DNA of 64,000 bases from Halosimplex carlsbadense 2-9-1 (GCF_000337455.1 NZ_AOIU01000009.1:75111-139110); one strand, 5' to 3'. Positions 1 to 8,497 are shown, numbered from the stretch's first letter. Program-made: numbers and translations. Notes: generated by a model not told the origin, from the letters alone.

Positions 1-20
1 GAGATGTGTATAAGAGACAG
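1..20. other. Residual Tn5/Nextera adapter, not genomic
   Basis: Bases 2-20 read AGATGTGTATAAGAGACAG, the 19-base Tn5 mosaic end used in tagmentation libraries. The preceding G matches the read-2 side adapter. The contig therefore starts with untrimmed library sequence. The ATG at position 4 lies inside the adapter and is not a start codon. Confidence 0.96.
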
Positions 21-1263
21 CTCCATCTACGGCTACGAGCAGGAGAAGCTCTCGATGATCCTCCAGCTCTTTTCGGGGGTCACCAAGCACCTTCCTGACG
101 AATCTCGCATACGTGGAGACCTCCATATGTTGCTGATAGGAGACCCTGGAACGGGGAAATCTCAAATGTTGTCCTATATACAAAATATCGCACCCCGATC
201 CGTCTACACGTCAGGGAAGGGGTCGTCCTCCGCCGGGCTCACCGCCGCAGCGGTCCGGGACGACTTCGGCGACGGCCAGCAGTGGACGCTCGAAGCGGGT
301 GCGCTCGTCCTCGCAGATCAGGGTATCGCGGCGGTCGACGAACTGGACAAGATGGCCGCCGACGACCGGTCGGCGATGCACCAGGCGCTCGAACAGCAGG
401 AGATCAGCGTCTCGAAGGCGGGGATCAACGCGACGCTGAAATCGCGGTGTTCGCTGCTCGGCGCGGCCAACCCGAAGTACGGTCGCTTCGACCAGTACGA
501 GCCGATCAGCGAGCAGATCGACCTCGAACCCGCGCTCATCTCGCGGTTCGACCTGATCTTCACGGTCACGGACCAGCCCAACGAGGCCGAGGACCGCAAC
601 CTCGCGGACCACATCCTGCGGACCAACTACGCGGGGGAACTGCACACTCACCGGGTGGAGTCGGCGAAGTCGAACTTCAGCGACGAGGAGGTCGAGAACG
701 TCACCGACGACGTGGCGCCGACGATCGAGCCCGAACTCCTGCGCAAGTACATCGCCTACGCAAAGCGCAACTGCTACCCGACGATGACCGAGGAGGCGCG
801 CCAGGAGATCGAGGACTTCTACGTCGACTTGCGGACCAAAGGGGCCGACGAGGACGCCGCCGTCCCGGTGACCGCCCGGAAACTGGAGGCGATCGTCCGA
901 CTGGCCGAGGCGTCGGCGCGGGTTCGGCTGTCCGATACGGTGACCGCCGGGGACGCCGAGCGCGTCATCAAGATCGTCCGCTCGTGCATGGAAGACGTCG
1001 GCGTCGACCCCGAGACGGGCGAACTCGACGCCGACATGATCGAAGCCGGCACCTCCAAGAGCCAGCGCGACCGCATCAAGAACATCAAGGGGCTGATCAA
1101 CGACCTCGAAGAGGAGTACGACGAGGGCGCGCCGGTCGACGTGGTCATCGACCGCGCCGAGGAGGTCGGCATGGACGAGACGAAGGCGGAACACGAGATC
1201 GAGAAGCTCAAACAGAAGGGCGAGGTGTACGAGCCCCAGACGGACTACCTCCGGACGACCTGA
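21..1263 (+). CDS. mcm: Replicative DNA helicase MCM, 5'-truncated
   Basis: This is the C-terminal part (about 413 residues) of the MCM replicative helicase, which unwinds DNA ahead of the fork as a hexamer. Visible motifs are Walker A GDPGTGKS (bases 139-162), Walker B around AAVDELDKM, sensor 1 in [10 protein letters not shown], the arginine finger region [10 protein letters not shown], and a C-terminal winged-helix tail. The N-terminal OB and zinc domains are missing because the contig begins here with adapter sequence. Codon use is strikingly different between about 91 and 215, centred on Walker A: codons such as ATA, GGA, TTG and AAT that are rare elsewhere, and 43 percent GC in 121-180. 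Both flanks are typical high-GC haloarchaeal sequence. No intein is present. Confidence 0.95.
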
Positions 1264-1268
1264 AACGG

Positions 1269-1574
1269 ATGGACCGCATCTCCGCCCTGCGCAACGTCGA
1301 GGACGCGCTCCGCCGGTTCGAGGACGGCGAGGTGGCCCTCTCGGAGTTGGAGCGTGAAGTCCGCGGGACGCTGCGGACGTACGCGACGGAGTTCGAAGGT
1401 GACCTGGCGGCCTACCGTGCGGAGAGTACCGACGGGGCGGGGGGCGAAAGCGGGAACTCGGCGGTCGACGGGACGGTCGTGCTGGCGGGGTCGAAACAGG
1501 GGGCTCGCGAGCGAGTCCGGGCGCTCGTCGACCGGCCGGGTCCGTTCGCGGTCGAGCGATTCGAGCGAGACTAG
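1269..1574 (+). CDS. Conserved haloarchaeal hypothetical protein downstream of mcm
   Basis: A 101-residue acidic protein starting 5 bases after the mcm stop, so almost certainly cotranscribed and translationally coupled with mcm. The N-terminal third is predicted helical (MDRISALRNVEDALRRFEDG), the middle is low-complexity Gly/Ser/Glu, and the C-terminus has a compact GTVVLAGSKQGARERV segment that looks like a small alpha/beta unit. I recognise it only as a protein that commonly follows mcm in haloarchaea. No catalytic motif is visible and I assign no function. A longer ORF in the same frame starting at 282 is an overlap with mcm and is not credible. Confidence 0.75.
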   Translation: MDRISALRNVEDALRRFEDGEVALSELEREVRGTLRTYATEFEGDLAAYRAESTDGAGGESGNSAVDGTVVLAGSKQGARERVRALVDRPGPFAVERFERD

Positions 1575-1662
1575 CGGTCGAGGCCGCCACGATCGACCCG
1601 GACGTGCCGGAACGGAAGGATTTTGACCGCGCCGCGGCTACGTCGGGTGAACAGACACTGGG

Positions 1663-2244
1663 ATGACTGACCTCCACTCAGAACTGGCCGACGCCCGGAA
1701 CGTCCTGCTGTGTGCGCCGTCGATGAGCGGCGGCGAGGCCGAGGCCTGTACGGACCTGTTGATCCCGTCGAGCCCGGCGGACGCGACCCCGCTGTGGGTG
1801 ACCTTTCGGAGCGACGCGACCGGCTGCGTCGACCAGTGGGTCGGCGAGACCGACGAACGACCGGCGAACGGGGCGGTCGTCGTCGTCGGCGAGTCGCCGG
1901 GGAACCAGCCCGACGGCGTCACCGTCGAGCACGTCTCCTCGCCGAGCGACCTGACTGGGCTGGGGATCACCATCGGTGAGTTGCTCTCGGGCTGGGAGAC
2001 GCCGCCGGTCGTCTGCTTCGACTCGCTGACGGCGATGCTGCAGTACGTCGACGTGGAGACCGCCTACGAGTTCCTCCACGCGATCACCGGCCAGCTGTAC
2101 GCCGCCGACGCGCGGGCGCACTTCCACATCGACCCGACCGCCCACGACCGCACGACCGTCGACAGCATCGCCTCGCTGTTCGACGCCGTCGTCGAATTCG
2201 GCGAGGACGGCCCCGAGACCCGCAAACGACACCTCCTCCAGTAG
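1663..2244 (+). CDS. DUF7504-like RecA-fold hypothetical protein
   Basis: A 193-residue protein resembling the haloarchaeal family I recall as DUF7504, which has a degenerate RecA/KaiC-like fold. An opening strand (NVLLCAPSMSGGE) sits where a Walker A loop would be, but the GKT/GKS lysine is missing, so ATP binding is doubtful. Further strands are PLWVTFRSDA, GAVVVVGE and PPVVCFDSLTAMLQYVD; the last resembles a Walker B strand with an Asp-Ser pair. Members often accompany signalling or HTH genes. Here the protein stands between mcm and a tight run of hypothetical genes. Fold family is moderately sure, role unknown. Confidence 0.75.
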   Translation: MTDLHSELADARNVLLCAPSMSGGEAEACTDLLIPSSPADATPLWVTFRSDATGCVDQWVGETDERPANGAVVVVGESPGNQPDGVTVEHVSSPSDLTGLGITIGELLSGWETPPVVCFDSLTAMLQYVDVETAYEFLHAITGQLYAADARAHFHIDPTAHDRTTVDSIASLFDAVVEFGEDGPETRKRHLLQ

Positions 2245-2290
2245 AGTACTGACACGCGGTCGTGCTTTTGGTCCGATACGTTTATGTCGG

Positions 2291-2650
2291 GTGGCGGTAC
2301 AATCGCCGCTCGTGTTGCTGGTGGTGGCCTATTCGACGGCCGCGCGGGGGACGCTCCGGAACATCTGCCGGACCCACGAGGAGGTCGTTGTCCGGCGGTT
2401 CGGGCGGGTAGCGCTGCTGGCCGAGACGGAGTTCGCGGCGTTCCAGGCGCTGCGGCTCAGGGAGAAACACGGGGGCGACGTGCAGGTCGAGCGGACGCGG
2501 CCGTTCAACGAGTACGAGGCCGTCGGCGAGTCGATCAGGCAGGCCGCGGCGGCTTACGAGGACCGCGAGCGGCCGGCGCTGCCCTACGCGACGTTCGCGG
2601 CGGGGAGCGACTATCCCGACCCGGGATCGATGCGCGATACCGACCTATGA
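2291..2650 (+). CDS. Conserved haloarchaeal hypothetical protein (119 aa)
   Basis: A 119-residue protein read from a GTG at 2291. The N-terminus is hydrophobic (VQSPLVLLVVAYS), followed by a mixed alpha/beta body with Arg-rich RTHEEVVVRRFGRVALL. Its ATG-TGA overlap with the next gene at 2647-2650 shows it begins a tightly coupled run that ends with the MinD-like ATPase at 5109. An in-frame upstream ATG is not available: the ATG at 2284 belongs to a shadow frame. No known domain is recognised. A role linked to the following genes is inferred only from the overlap. Confidence 0.7.
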   Translation: MAVQSPLVLLVVAYSTAARGTLRNICRTHEEVVVRRFGRVALLAETEFAAFQALRLREKHGGDVQVERTRPFNEYEAVGESIRQAAAAYEDRERPALPYATFAAGSDYPDPGSMRDTDL

Positions 2651-3522
2651 GCGGAGACGGTGGTCGCGCGGTGCGAGTGGACGCCGAGACTGCGAGCGGA
2701 CGAGCCGTGGACCTGCGCGACGGAGGGCTCGACCCGGAGCGGGTCGCCGCCGCGGTCCGCGAGGAGCCTCCGCCGGGGGGCTTCGCGGGAAGCGACGGGG
2801 ACCGCGGACCGGTCGTCGACTGTCCGCGGCCGCGGCCCGTTCACGACCACGTCGGGCTCGTGCGCCCGTCGATGTGCGTTCGGGTGCGGACGGCGCTGGC
2901 GGCGGCGGCGCGGTCGCGCGGCGGGGAGGCGCCACAGGACGAGGCGCTCGCCGACGTGCGCGACGAGCTAGCCGACCTGACCGTCCCGGCGCCGCCGGAC
3001 CTCGACACCCCCAGAGAGCGGCTGGCGGGGACCGACGACGCCGTCGACCGGATCCGCGAGCGGGTGGCGGCCCTTCGCGGACGCGTCCAGGCCGGCCGCG
3101 AGGCGGGTCGAGAAGTCGGCGACCTGGAGGACGAACTGGCCGAGGCGACCCGCGAACTCAGCGAGCGCGAGACCGAGCGGACCGCCGCGCGGGAGGCCGT
3201 CGAGCGCGCCGAACGGCTCGCTCGCGAGAGCCGCGACGCTCGCGAGCGACGCCGTCGCCTCGAAGACCGGCGGGCGAACCTCGAACGGCGCGCCCGTGCG
3301 CATCTGGTCGAGCGGGCCCGCCGGGAGTACGAGGACGCCCTCGCGGCGGTGGCGGGCGGCCCCGAGACTGTCGACGACCCGTTCGCGGTCGACGGGGTCA
3401 CCGCGGCGCTGGCGGTGGGCCGGGTCGCCGCGTTCCGGGCGCCGGTCGTGCTCGCCTGTGACCGGTTCGAGAGCCCCGACGCGGCCGCCGACTGGCTCGA
3501 CGCCACCGTGATCCGGGTCTGA
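2647..3522 (+). CDS. Coiled-coil hypothetical protein, haloarchaeal
   Basis: A 291-residue protein starting at ATG 2647, four bases before the previous stop. Residues about 1-100 are Gly/Pro/Arg-rich with few clear elements. Residues about 115-225 are a long charged coiled coil (Glu, Arg and Ala heptads, for example LEDELAEATRELSERETER). The C-terminal 60 residues look like a small globular end (FAVDGVTAALAVGRVAAFRAPVVLAC). The coiled coil suggests oligomerisation or a scaffold. Membership of the run with the MinD-like ATPase makes a positioning or partition partner conceivable, but this is inference. No enzyme motif is seen. Confidence 0.75.
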   Translation: MSGDGGRAVRVDAETASGRAVDLRDGGLDPERVAAAVREEPPPGGFAGSDGDRGPVVDCPRPRPVHDHVGLVRPSMCVRVRTALAAAARSRGGEAPQDEALADVRDELADLTVPAPPDLDTPRERLAGTDDAVDRIRERVAALRGRVQAGREAGREVGDLEDELAEATRELSERETERTAAREAVERAERLARESRDARERRRRLEDRRANLERRARAHLVERARREYEDALAAVAGGPETVDDPFAVDGVTAALAVGRVAAFRAPVVLACDRFESPDAAADWLDATVIRV

Positions 3523-3582
3523 GTACCGTCGGTCGCGAGCGGTGCCCGGGATCGGCCCCGGTGGCGCCCGAGCGTCCGTGAG

Positions 3583-3589
3583 TTTATAT
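3583..3589 (+). promoter_or_regulatory. TATA box for the 3614 gene
   Basis: TTTATAT ends 25 bases before the ATG at 3614, the standard spacing for a haloarchaeal leaderless transcript. It means the 3614-5109 pair can be transcribed separately from the upstream genes, and it supports ATG 3614 over the in-frame upstream ATG at 3542. Confidence 0.75.
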
Positions 3590-3613
3590 CGGAGTGGGCG
3601 ACCAGCGCCCGCC

Positions 3614-4432
3614 ATGGTCACGCTCGAGTGGAGTTGCGAACGGAGCGACGGGGTGACGCTCGTCTCGCTCGTCGTCGCGGCCGACCGTCCCTGTCGGGTG
3701 CGCGTGGAGAACCGCCTCGACGGCCCGGTGTGGCCGCCGCGGCGGCGCGGGCAACCGGCGGCCGGCTGGGACGGCGACGCCTTCGCGGGGCGGGTCCCCG
3801 CCGACGGTCAACTGACCGTCGGCTACGCGACGCCCGCCCGGCCGGCCGATCCGCCCGCGGAAGTCGTCTCGACGGAGCCCGCGGCGGAATCCGGGAACGC
3901 GGCCGACGGCCCCGCGTCGGGACCGGCCCCCGCGGTCGAGGCGACGCCCGCCGGCGTCGTCCGCGATCTGGGCGACCCAGTCGTCCCGCGGGATAGCGTC
4001 CCGGTTCCCGAACCGAACGCCGCGGCAGCGTCGAGGTCGGACGAGGCCGCGCGAACGGGCGACGACGCGTCGGTGAGCGACGGCGTCCAGTCGGCGGACG
4101 AACTGCAGTCGACCGACCGGGCACCGGGTCCGGAGCGACTCGTCGTCCCGGGTGCGGTCCGATCCTGGCTCCGCGATGTCGACGAACGGCTCGACGCGGC
4201 CGCCGTCCGAACGGCGGGGACGAGCGACGGCGCGACCGCCGAGGGGGGACTCGGAGCGGCCGTCGCGGCGGACCGGCGAGCGCTACGACGGGTTCGCAGT
4301 CGGATCGACGGGCTGCTTGCCCGCGCGGCCGAGGGGGACCGTGACGGCCGGACCGCAGGGCGAATCGGCGAACGAGCCGGCGGGGACGAACCGGCCGCTC
4401 GCGGGACGCGGGTCGACGGTGGGGGGCCATGA
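3614..4432 (+). CDS. Conserved haloarchaeal hypothetical protein (272 aa)
   Basis: A 272-residue protein. Residues about 1-75 form a compact, beta-rich domain (VTLEWSCERSDGVTLVSLVV, RVRVENRLDGPVWPP, ADGQLTVGYATP), which resembles a small immunoglobulin-like or sandwich fold. A long Pro/Ala/Glu/Asp linker follows (about 80-185), then a C-terminal helical segment (RSWLRDVDERLDAAAVR and RALRRVRSRIDGLLARAAEG). The start is fixed by the TATA box at 3583. It overlaps the next gene by ATGA, so it is coupled with the MinD-like ATPase. Function is unknown; partner or regulator of that ATPase is a guess. Confidence 0.75.
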   Translation: MVTLEWSCERSDGVTLVSLVVAADRPCRVRVENRLDGPVWPPRRRGQPAAGWDGDAFAGRVPADGQLTVGYATPARPADPPAEVVSTEPAAESGNAADGPASGPAPAVEATPAGVVRDLGDPVVPRDSVPVPEPNAAAASRSDEAARTGDDASVSDGVQSADELQSTDRAPGPERLVVPGAVRSWLRDVDERLDAAAVRTAGTSDGATAEGGLGAAVAADRRALRRVRSRIDGLLARAAEGDRDGRTAGRIGERAGGDEPAARGTRVDGGGP

Positions 4433-5109
4433 TCCTCGCGGTCGTCGGCGGGAAGGGCGGGGTCGGCAAGTCGACGGTGGCGTACAACCTCGGGTCGGAA
4501 CTGGATGCGGTCGTCGTCGATGCGGACCTGGCGATGGCGGACCTGCCGACTGACCGGGGGCCGGACCTGCACGACGTGCTCGCCGGCCGTGCCGACGCGG
4601 TCGAAGCCGTCAGCGAGGGCGGGCCGGTCGCAGTGTTGCCCTGCGGGCGCTCGCTGACCGGTGCGCGGGCCTGCGATCCGACGGCGCTGGTGGCGGCGGT
4701 CGAGGCCGTCCGCGACGAGTACGGTCGCGTCGTCGTCGACTGTCCGGCCGGGATGTGCGGCGACGTGGGGCTGGGCCTGCTCGTCGCCGAGGCCTGCGTC
4801 CTCGTGACTCAGCCCGCGCCGCCGGCACTGGGCGACGCGCTCCGGGCCCGCGCGCTCGCTCGCGAACTCGACGCGGGGCTGGCCGCGATTGTCCTCAACC
4901 GCGCGAGCGAGGCGTCGCCGACGGAGCTGGTGGCCCGGGAACTCGGCGGGGCCGTCGCGACGGTGCCCGAGTCGGCCGCGCTCGCAGACGCACAGGCCGC
5001 CGGCGTCCCTGTGGCGGTCCACCGGCCGGACTCGCCGGCAGCCGAGGCGCTGGCCGATCTGGCCGATACCGTCGAGCGGGCCTGTCGAACCCGGAAAACG
5101 GTCAGCTGA
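4429..5109 (+). CDS. MinD/ParA-like P-loop ATPase
   Basis: A 226-residue member of the MinD/ParA (SIMIBI) ATPase class. The deviant Walker A KGGVGKST is at residues 9-16 with the signature Lys9. Switch I lies near VVDADLAMADLP, and Walker B is VVVDCPAG. It lacks the C-terminal amphipathic extension typical of bacterial MinD and is shorter than most haloarchaeal MinD homologues, so membrane binding is uncertain. It is the last gene of a run (2291-5109) with three uncharacterised proteins, and ParA/MinD ATPases usually act with a dedicated partner that binds DNA, membrane or a cargo. The coiled-coil protein at 2647 is a candidate partner by position only. Confidence 0.88.
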   Translation: MILAVVGGKGGVGKSTVAYNLGSELDAVVVDADLAMADLPTDRGPDLHDVLAGRADAVEAVSEGGPVAVLPCGRSLTGARACDPTALVAAVEAVRDEYGRVVVDCPAGMCGDVGLGLLVAEACVLVTQPAPPALGDALRARALARELDAGLAAIVLNRASEASPTELVARELGGAVATVPESAALADAQAAGVPVAVHRPDSPAAEALADLADTVERACRTRKTVS

Positions 5110-5249
5110 AAGTCGTCCCCTCGTGTTCACACATATCGTCGCACAGTTCACGAGCGGGTTTTGACAGCTCGGCGGCGTGAGACAGCGTTCCGGTCAGTGG
5201 GGCGGCCGCGTTTGGCGAAACAGTCCCGTGACAGCGGAGGCGGTGACGG

Positions 5250-6116
5250 TCAGTCGCCGTCGGTCAGCGCCTGGTAGGTGGCCCGGAGGGTGACGGGCGT
5301 CACGTCGGCGGCGTCGGCGGCCTCGGCCTGGGTGAGCGGATACGACCGTTCGTCGGCGGCGGTGTAGAGACAGCCGGCGGCGACGCCAGCGGGGTTGCGG
5401 CCGTCGACGTGGTTCAGTTCGCGAGTCCGCTCGACCAGTTCGCGGGCGCGACCTTCCAGGCCCTGCGGGAGGTCGAGGTCGCTCGCGAACCGCGCGAGGT
5501 ACTCCGCGGGGTCGATCGGTCCGGTCGGGAGACCGAGGTCGCGATTGAGGGCGTCGTAGGCCGCCGAGAGTTCGGCCTTCGACGCGCGGGCGTCGGCGAC
5601 GACCTCGTCGATGGTGCGGGAGACTTCGGCGGTGCGGCAGGTAGCGTACACCGTCGCGGCGGCGAACCCCTCCAGCGACCGCCCGCGCAGCAGGTCCTCG
5701 TCCTGGGCCGACTCGAAGAGGACGCACGCGCGGTCGCGGATGTGGTCCGATAGCCCGAGCGCACTGACGAGCCGTCGGATCTCCGTGAAGCCGTACACCT
5801 GGTTGCGCTCGGCCTTCGAGCCGATCTTCGTCCGGTTGTGCTGGCGACGCATGCGGGCCATCCGCCGGCGCTTGCGACCCTTGAGGCGGGTGGAGCGGCC
5901 GATCTCCGTGGAGAGCCCCCGGTCGTGGCGCGAGCGGGTCAGCGGCGCGCCCGTGCGCTCGCGGTTCGTCTCGTCGTCCTCGAACGACCGCCACTCCGGG
6001 CCGTGGTCGATGTTGTCTTCGGCGACGACCAGGCCGCAACTGGCACAGACCGTCTCGCTGTCGTCGCTTCGCAGCGGTCCCTCGCACTCGGGGCACGCGG
6101 TCACTGTCGTGCTCAT
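5250..6116 (-). CDS. Transcription initiation factor IIB (TFB)
   Basis: A 288-residue TFB, which bridges TBP-DNA and RNA polymerase. An N-terminal zinc ribbon is present (CPEC and CASC pairs within the first 30 residues). It is followed by the B-finger/linker with a basic stretch (RLKGRKRRRMARMRRQ) and two cyclin-like repeats (about 110-190 and 205-285). It is slightly shorter than typical haloarchaeal TFBs, and haloarchaea usually carry several TFB paralogues. I place the start at ATG 6116 rather than at an upstream extension, because a TATA box lies 25-34 bases upstream. It is convergent with the MinD-like gene. Confidence 0.93.
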   Translation of the reverse strand: MSTTVTACPECEGPLRSDDSETVCASCGLVVAEDNIDHGPEWRSFEDDETNRERTGAPLTRSRHDRGLSTEIGRSTRLKGRKRRRMARMRRQHNRTKIGSKAERNQVYGFTEIRRLVSALGLSDHIRDRACVLFESAQDEDLLRGRSLEGFAAATVYATCRTAEVSRTIDEVVADARASKAELSAAYDALNRDLGLPTGPIDPAEYLARFASDLDLPQGLEGRARELVERTRELNHVDGRNPAGVAAGCLYTAADERSYPLTQAEAADAADVTPVTLRATYQALTDGD

Positions 6117-6140
6117 ACACGACGCTTCGCCCGCGAGGGG

Positions 6141-6149
6141 GTTAATAAA
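6141..6149 (-). promoter_or_regulatory. TATA box of the tfb gene
   Basis: On the minus strand the element reads TTTATTAAC, 25-33 bases before ATG 6116. It defines a leaderless start and excludes the longer reading frame that begins at 6194. Confidence 0.7.
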
Positions 6150-6257
6150 CGGTGCGGTGACCCCCGGTTTCGACCCCTCTCGCGGCCGATCCACCGACCG
6201 GTTACCGGTAGGTGATGCGTGCGGCGGGGCCAGCCCGACCGCGACGGTGAGTCGCGT

Positions 6258-6659
6258 CTACTGCTCGTCGATCCACTCTCTCGCTTCGCCCATGTCACCG
6301 GCCATCACGTAGGTAAAGGGCAGGTCCTGGGTCTGGTCGACGAACTCCTCCATCTCCATCTCGGAGATGACGCTGTCGGAGGTGACGGTGACGCTGTGCT
6401 CGATACCGGCCTCGATCTCCTTGGGGATCCACTCCTCCTGGAGCCACTCCTTGTCCGCCTCGTCGTGGGCCTGGATCCCGCTCGTGTCGATGATCATCTT
6501 CGATTTGTCGTTGCGTCGGACCACGTCGAGCAACTCGTTGCAGCCGTCCCGGAACTCCTGACCGGCGGCGAACTCGTCCCACGTGTGGACGATCGCGTCG
6601 ATGTCCTCGTCGATCTCGATCGTGTACTTCTCCGTATCCGCTGCGACCTGGCGCGGCAT
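6258..6659 (-). CDS. STAS/SpoIIAA-like conserved protein
   Basis: A 133-residue protein with a SpoIIAA/STAS-like pattern: strand YTIEIDEDIDAIVHTWDEF, helix with EFRDGCNELLDVVRR, then KMIIDTSGI, where the Asp-Thr-Ser is reminiscent of the STAS strand before the switch loop. The C-terminus carries SVISEMEMEEF and a final FTYVMAGDMGEAREWI strand-helix. Related bacterial and haloarchaeal proteins are annotated as STAS/SEC14-like without known function. ATG 6659 has a GGAG five bases upstream; a TTG at 6689 is an alternative start. It stands alone. Confidence 0.75.
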   Translation of the reverse strand: MPRQVAADTEKYTIEIDEDIDAIVHTWDEFAAGQEFRDGCNELLDVVRRNDKSKMIIDTSGIQAHDEADKEWLQEEWIPKEIEAGIEHSVTVTSDSVISEMEMEEFVDQTQDLPFTYVMAGDMGEAREWIDEQ

Positions 6660-6815
6660 ACTCCAAAGACTCGGATTCCCGGTATTCAATCCATCCCTCG
6701 CAGTATCAGAATCGATAAAAAACCACGTTTCAGCCGCTGATGTGGCTGATGTGAGCGGACGCGCGAAAATGATGTTTCGAATTGTAATTTCTATACGAGG
6801 TCGGCGCGAACGCGG

Positions 6816-7856
6816 TCAGTCGCCTCGGACCGCGTCGAGGGTGACGCGCTCACCGGTCTCCGCGGAGCGGTAGGCGGCCAGTACGATGTCGACGGCGACG
6901 CGGGCCTCGCGGGCGGGGGCTTCGGGTTCGCGACCCTCGCGGACCGCGTCGACGAAATCCCGGACGACGCCCTCGTGGCCGGCGCCGGCCGGGTGTGGCG
7001 CGCTCCCGAGTGCCGGCGCTCGCGATTCGGTCTCGGCGCTCCACAGCGTCTCCTCGCCGGTGCCGACGCGGACCTCGATCCCGTCGTCGGCGAGTGCGAG
7101 GGACCCCTCCGTGCCGTTGATCTCGGTGCGGTCCGTGCCGCCCTTGGTCGCCATCGTGACGGCGACGGTTCCGATAGCGCCCTTCTCGAAGCGCAGTACC
7201 ATCGCCCCGGTGTCCTCGCACTCCAGCTCGCGGGCGAGCGTCCCCGTTTCGGCCCGCACGGACTCGACGCCGCCCATAACCCACTGCAGGGCGTCCAGCG
7301 AGTGGATCCCCTGGTTCATGAACGCGCCGCCGTCCATCTCGCGGGTGCCGCGCCACCCCGCCGAATCGTAGTACGCCTGGGGCCGGAACCACTTGAGGTG
7401 GGTGTCGGCAAGCACCGGCCGCCCGATCTCGCCCTCCTCGACCGCCCGCTTGGCGCGGCGGACCGCCGGGTCGAACCGCCGCTGGAAGACGCCCGCCAGC
7501 GTCACGCCCGCCGCCTCGCAGGCCGCGACCATCCGGTCGACGCGCTCGGCGGTGACGTCCAGCGGTTTCTCGCAGAGCACGTGCGCGCCCGCCTCGGCGA
7601 GGTCGCTCGTCACGTCGGCGTGGGTCCCGCTCGGCGTGCAGACGCTCGCGGCGTCGACGTCGGCCTTGTCGACCATCGCCGCCGGGTCCGCGAAGGTGTG
7701 GGCCACGTCGTGGTCGTCGGCGAACGCCGCCGCCGCGTCGGGGTCGAGATCCGCGCAGGCGACGAGATCGGCGCCGTCGACCGCGGCGACGGCTTCGGCG
7801 TGCGTGTTGCCGATACCCGCGCAGCCGACGATCCCGTATCGCAGTGGGTCAGCCAT
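6816..7856 (-). CDS. Gfo/Idh/MocA family oxidoreductase
   Basis: A 346-residue NAD(P)-dependent oxidoreductase. The N-terminal Rossmann fold opens with YGIVGCAGIGNTHAEAV, and the family motif EKPLD (residues near 93-97) supplies the active-site Lys. The C-terminal alpha/beta domain contains the GGAFMNQGIHSLD segment with the catalytic-type His (GxxxDxGxHxxD pattern). Substrates in this family are sugars, inositols or their derivatives, and sequence alone does not settle this one. No sugar operon surrounds it. A second family member is at 19750. Confidence 0.9.
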   Translation of the reverse strand: MADPLRYGIVGCAGIGNTHAEAVAAVDGADLVACADLDPDAAAAFADDHDVAHTFADPAAMVDKADVDAASVCTPSGTHADVTSDLAEAGAHVLCEKPLDVTAERVDRMVAACEAAGVTLAGVFQRRFDPAVRRAKRAVEEGEIGRPVLADTHLKWFRPQAYYDSAGWRGTREMDGGAFMNQGIHSLDALQWVMGGVESVRAETGTLARELECEDTGAMVLRFEKGAIGTVAVTMATKGGTDRTEINGTEGSLALADDGIEVRVGTGEETLWSAETESRAPALGSAPHPAGAGHEGVVRDFVDAVREGREPEAPAREARVAVDIVLAAYRSAETGERVTLDAVRGD

Positions 7857-7958
7857 GCACTCCCTGGGCGCGGCCACCCGTAAGTATCCGCCGCCGCCGG
7901 AGAGTCGTGCTTCAGCTTCGGTCGACCGTCCGGACGAGTGTCGTGTTCGTTCCCCAAC

Positions 7959-7966
7959 TATTAAAC
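7959..7966 (+). promoter_or_regulatory. TATA box for the 7991 gene
   Basis: TATTAAAC lies 25-32 bases before ATG 7991. It supports a leaderless start there and excludes the upstream in-frame extension from 7844, which would overlap the divergent oxidoreductase. Confidence 0.65.
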
Positions 7967-7990
7967 GGGGGACGGGCGAAGCCGCTGGCA

Positions 7991-8497
7991 ATGGGGCTGT
8001 CGGACATCGCCGCGGGGATCGAGGTGGTCGACGAGCAGCGCGACGGCGGCGTCGCGACCGTCGACCGCACCGACGACCCGCTGGCCGACCGCCTGACGCC
8101 CTTCGCCGAGGAACTGCCCTGTTCGCCCGCCGAAGCGGCGACGCTCGTCGACGCCTACGCCGCCGGCAAGCGCGTCGGCGCCGCCGCCCGCGTCGCCGGC
8201 ATCCCGCCGACCGACGGCGCGAAAGCGCTCCATCTGTTCGGCGAGCACGTCTCGCCCGTCGGCCCGATGGGTCGGGAGATCGTCGCCGACTGGCTCGCCG
8301 GCGAACTCCCGCGCACCGAGGCCGTCGAACTCGCCGGCGTGTCGGACCAGGAGTTCGCCCTCGCCGCCTTCGTCGAGACCCACGACCCCATCGACGGCGC
8401 GATGGCGGCCGTCGAAGGGGCGCTGTCGGTCGACGACGTGGACAAGCGCGAGGCCCTCGGCGAGACGATGGACGGCCCCGGCGAGATGGATTTCTGA
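7991..8497 (+). CDS. Conserved haloarchaeal hypothetical protein (168 aa)
   Basis: A 168-residue acidic, Ala-rich helical protein. It carries two segments with HTH-like spacing: SPAEAATLVDAYAAGKRVG followed by AARVAGIPPTDGAKALHLFG, and GREIVADWLAGELPRTEAVELAGVSDQEFALAAFV. The repeated pattern of a helix followed by AxxAGI or AxLAGV and another helix suggests two DNA-binding-like helical hairpins. I do not recognise a named family. A promoter at 7959 serves it alone. A DNA-binding role is inference from these patterns only. Confidence 0.72.
   Translation: MGLSDIAAGIEVVDEQRDGGVATVDRTDDPLADRLTPFAEELPCSPAEAATLVDAYAAGKRVGAAARVAGIPPTDGAKALHLFGEHVSPVGPMGREIVADWLAGELPRTEAVELAGVSDQEFALAAFVETHDPIDGAMAAVEGALSVDDVDKREALGETMDGPGEMDF

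Noticed and set aside
139..162. An intein in the MCM Walker A motif
   Set aside because: The motif is uninterrupted (GDPGTGKS). Only the unusual codons around it suggest a past event.
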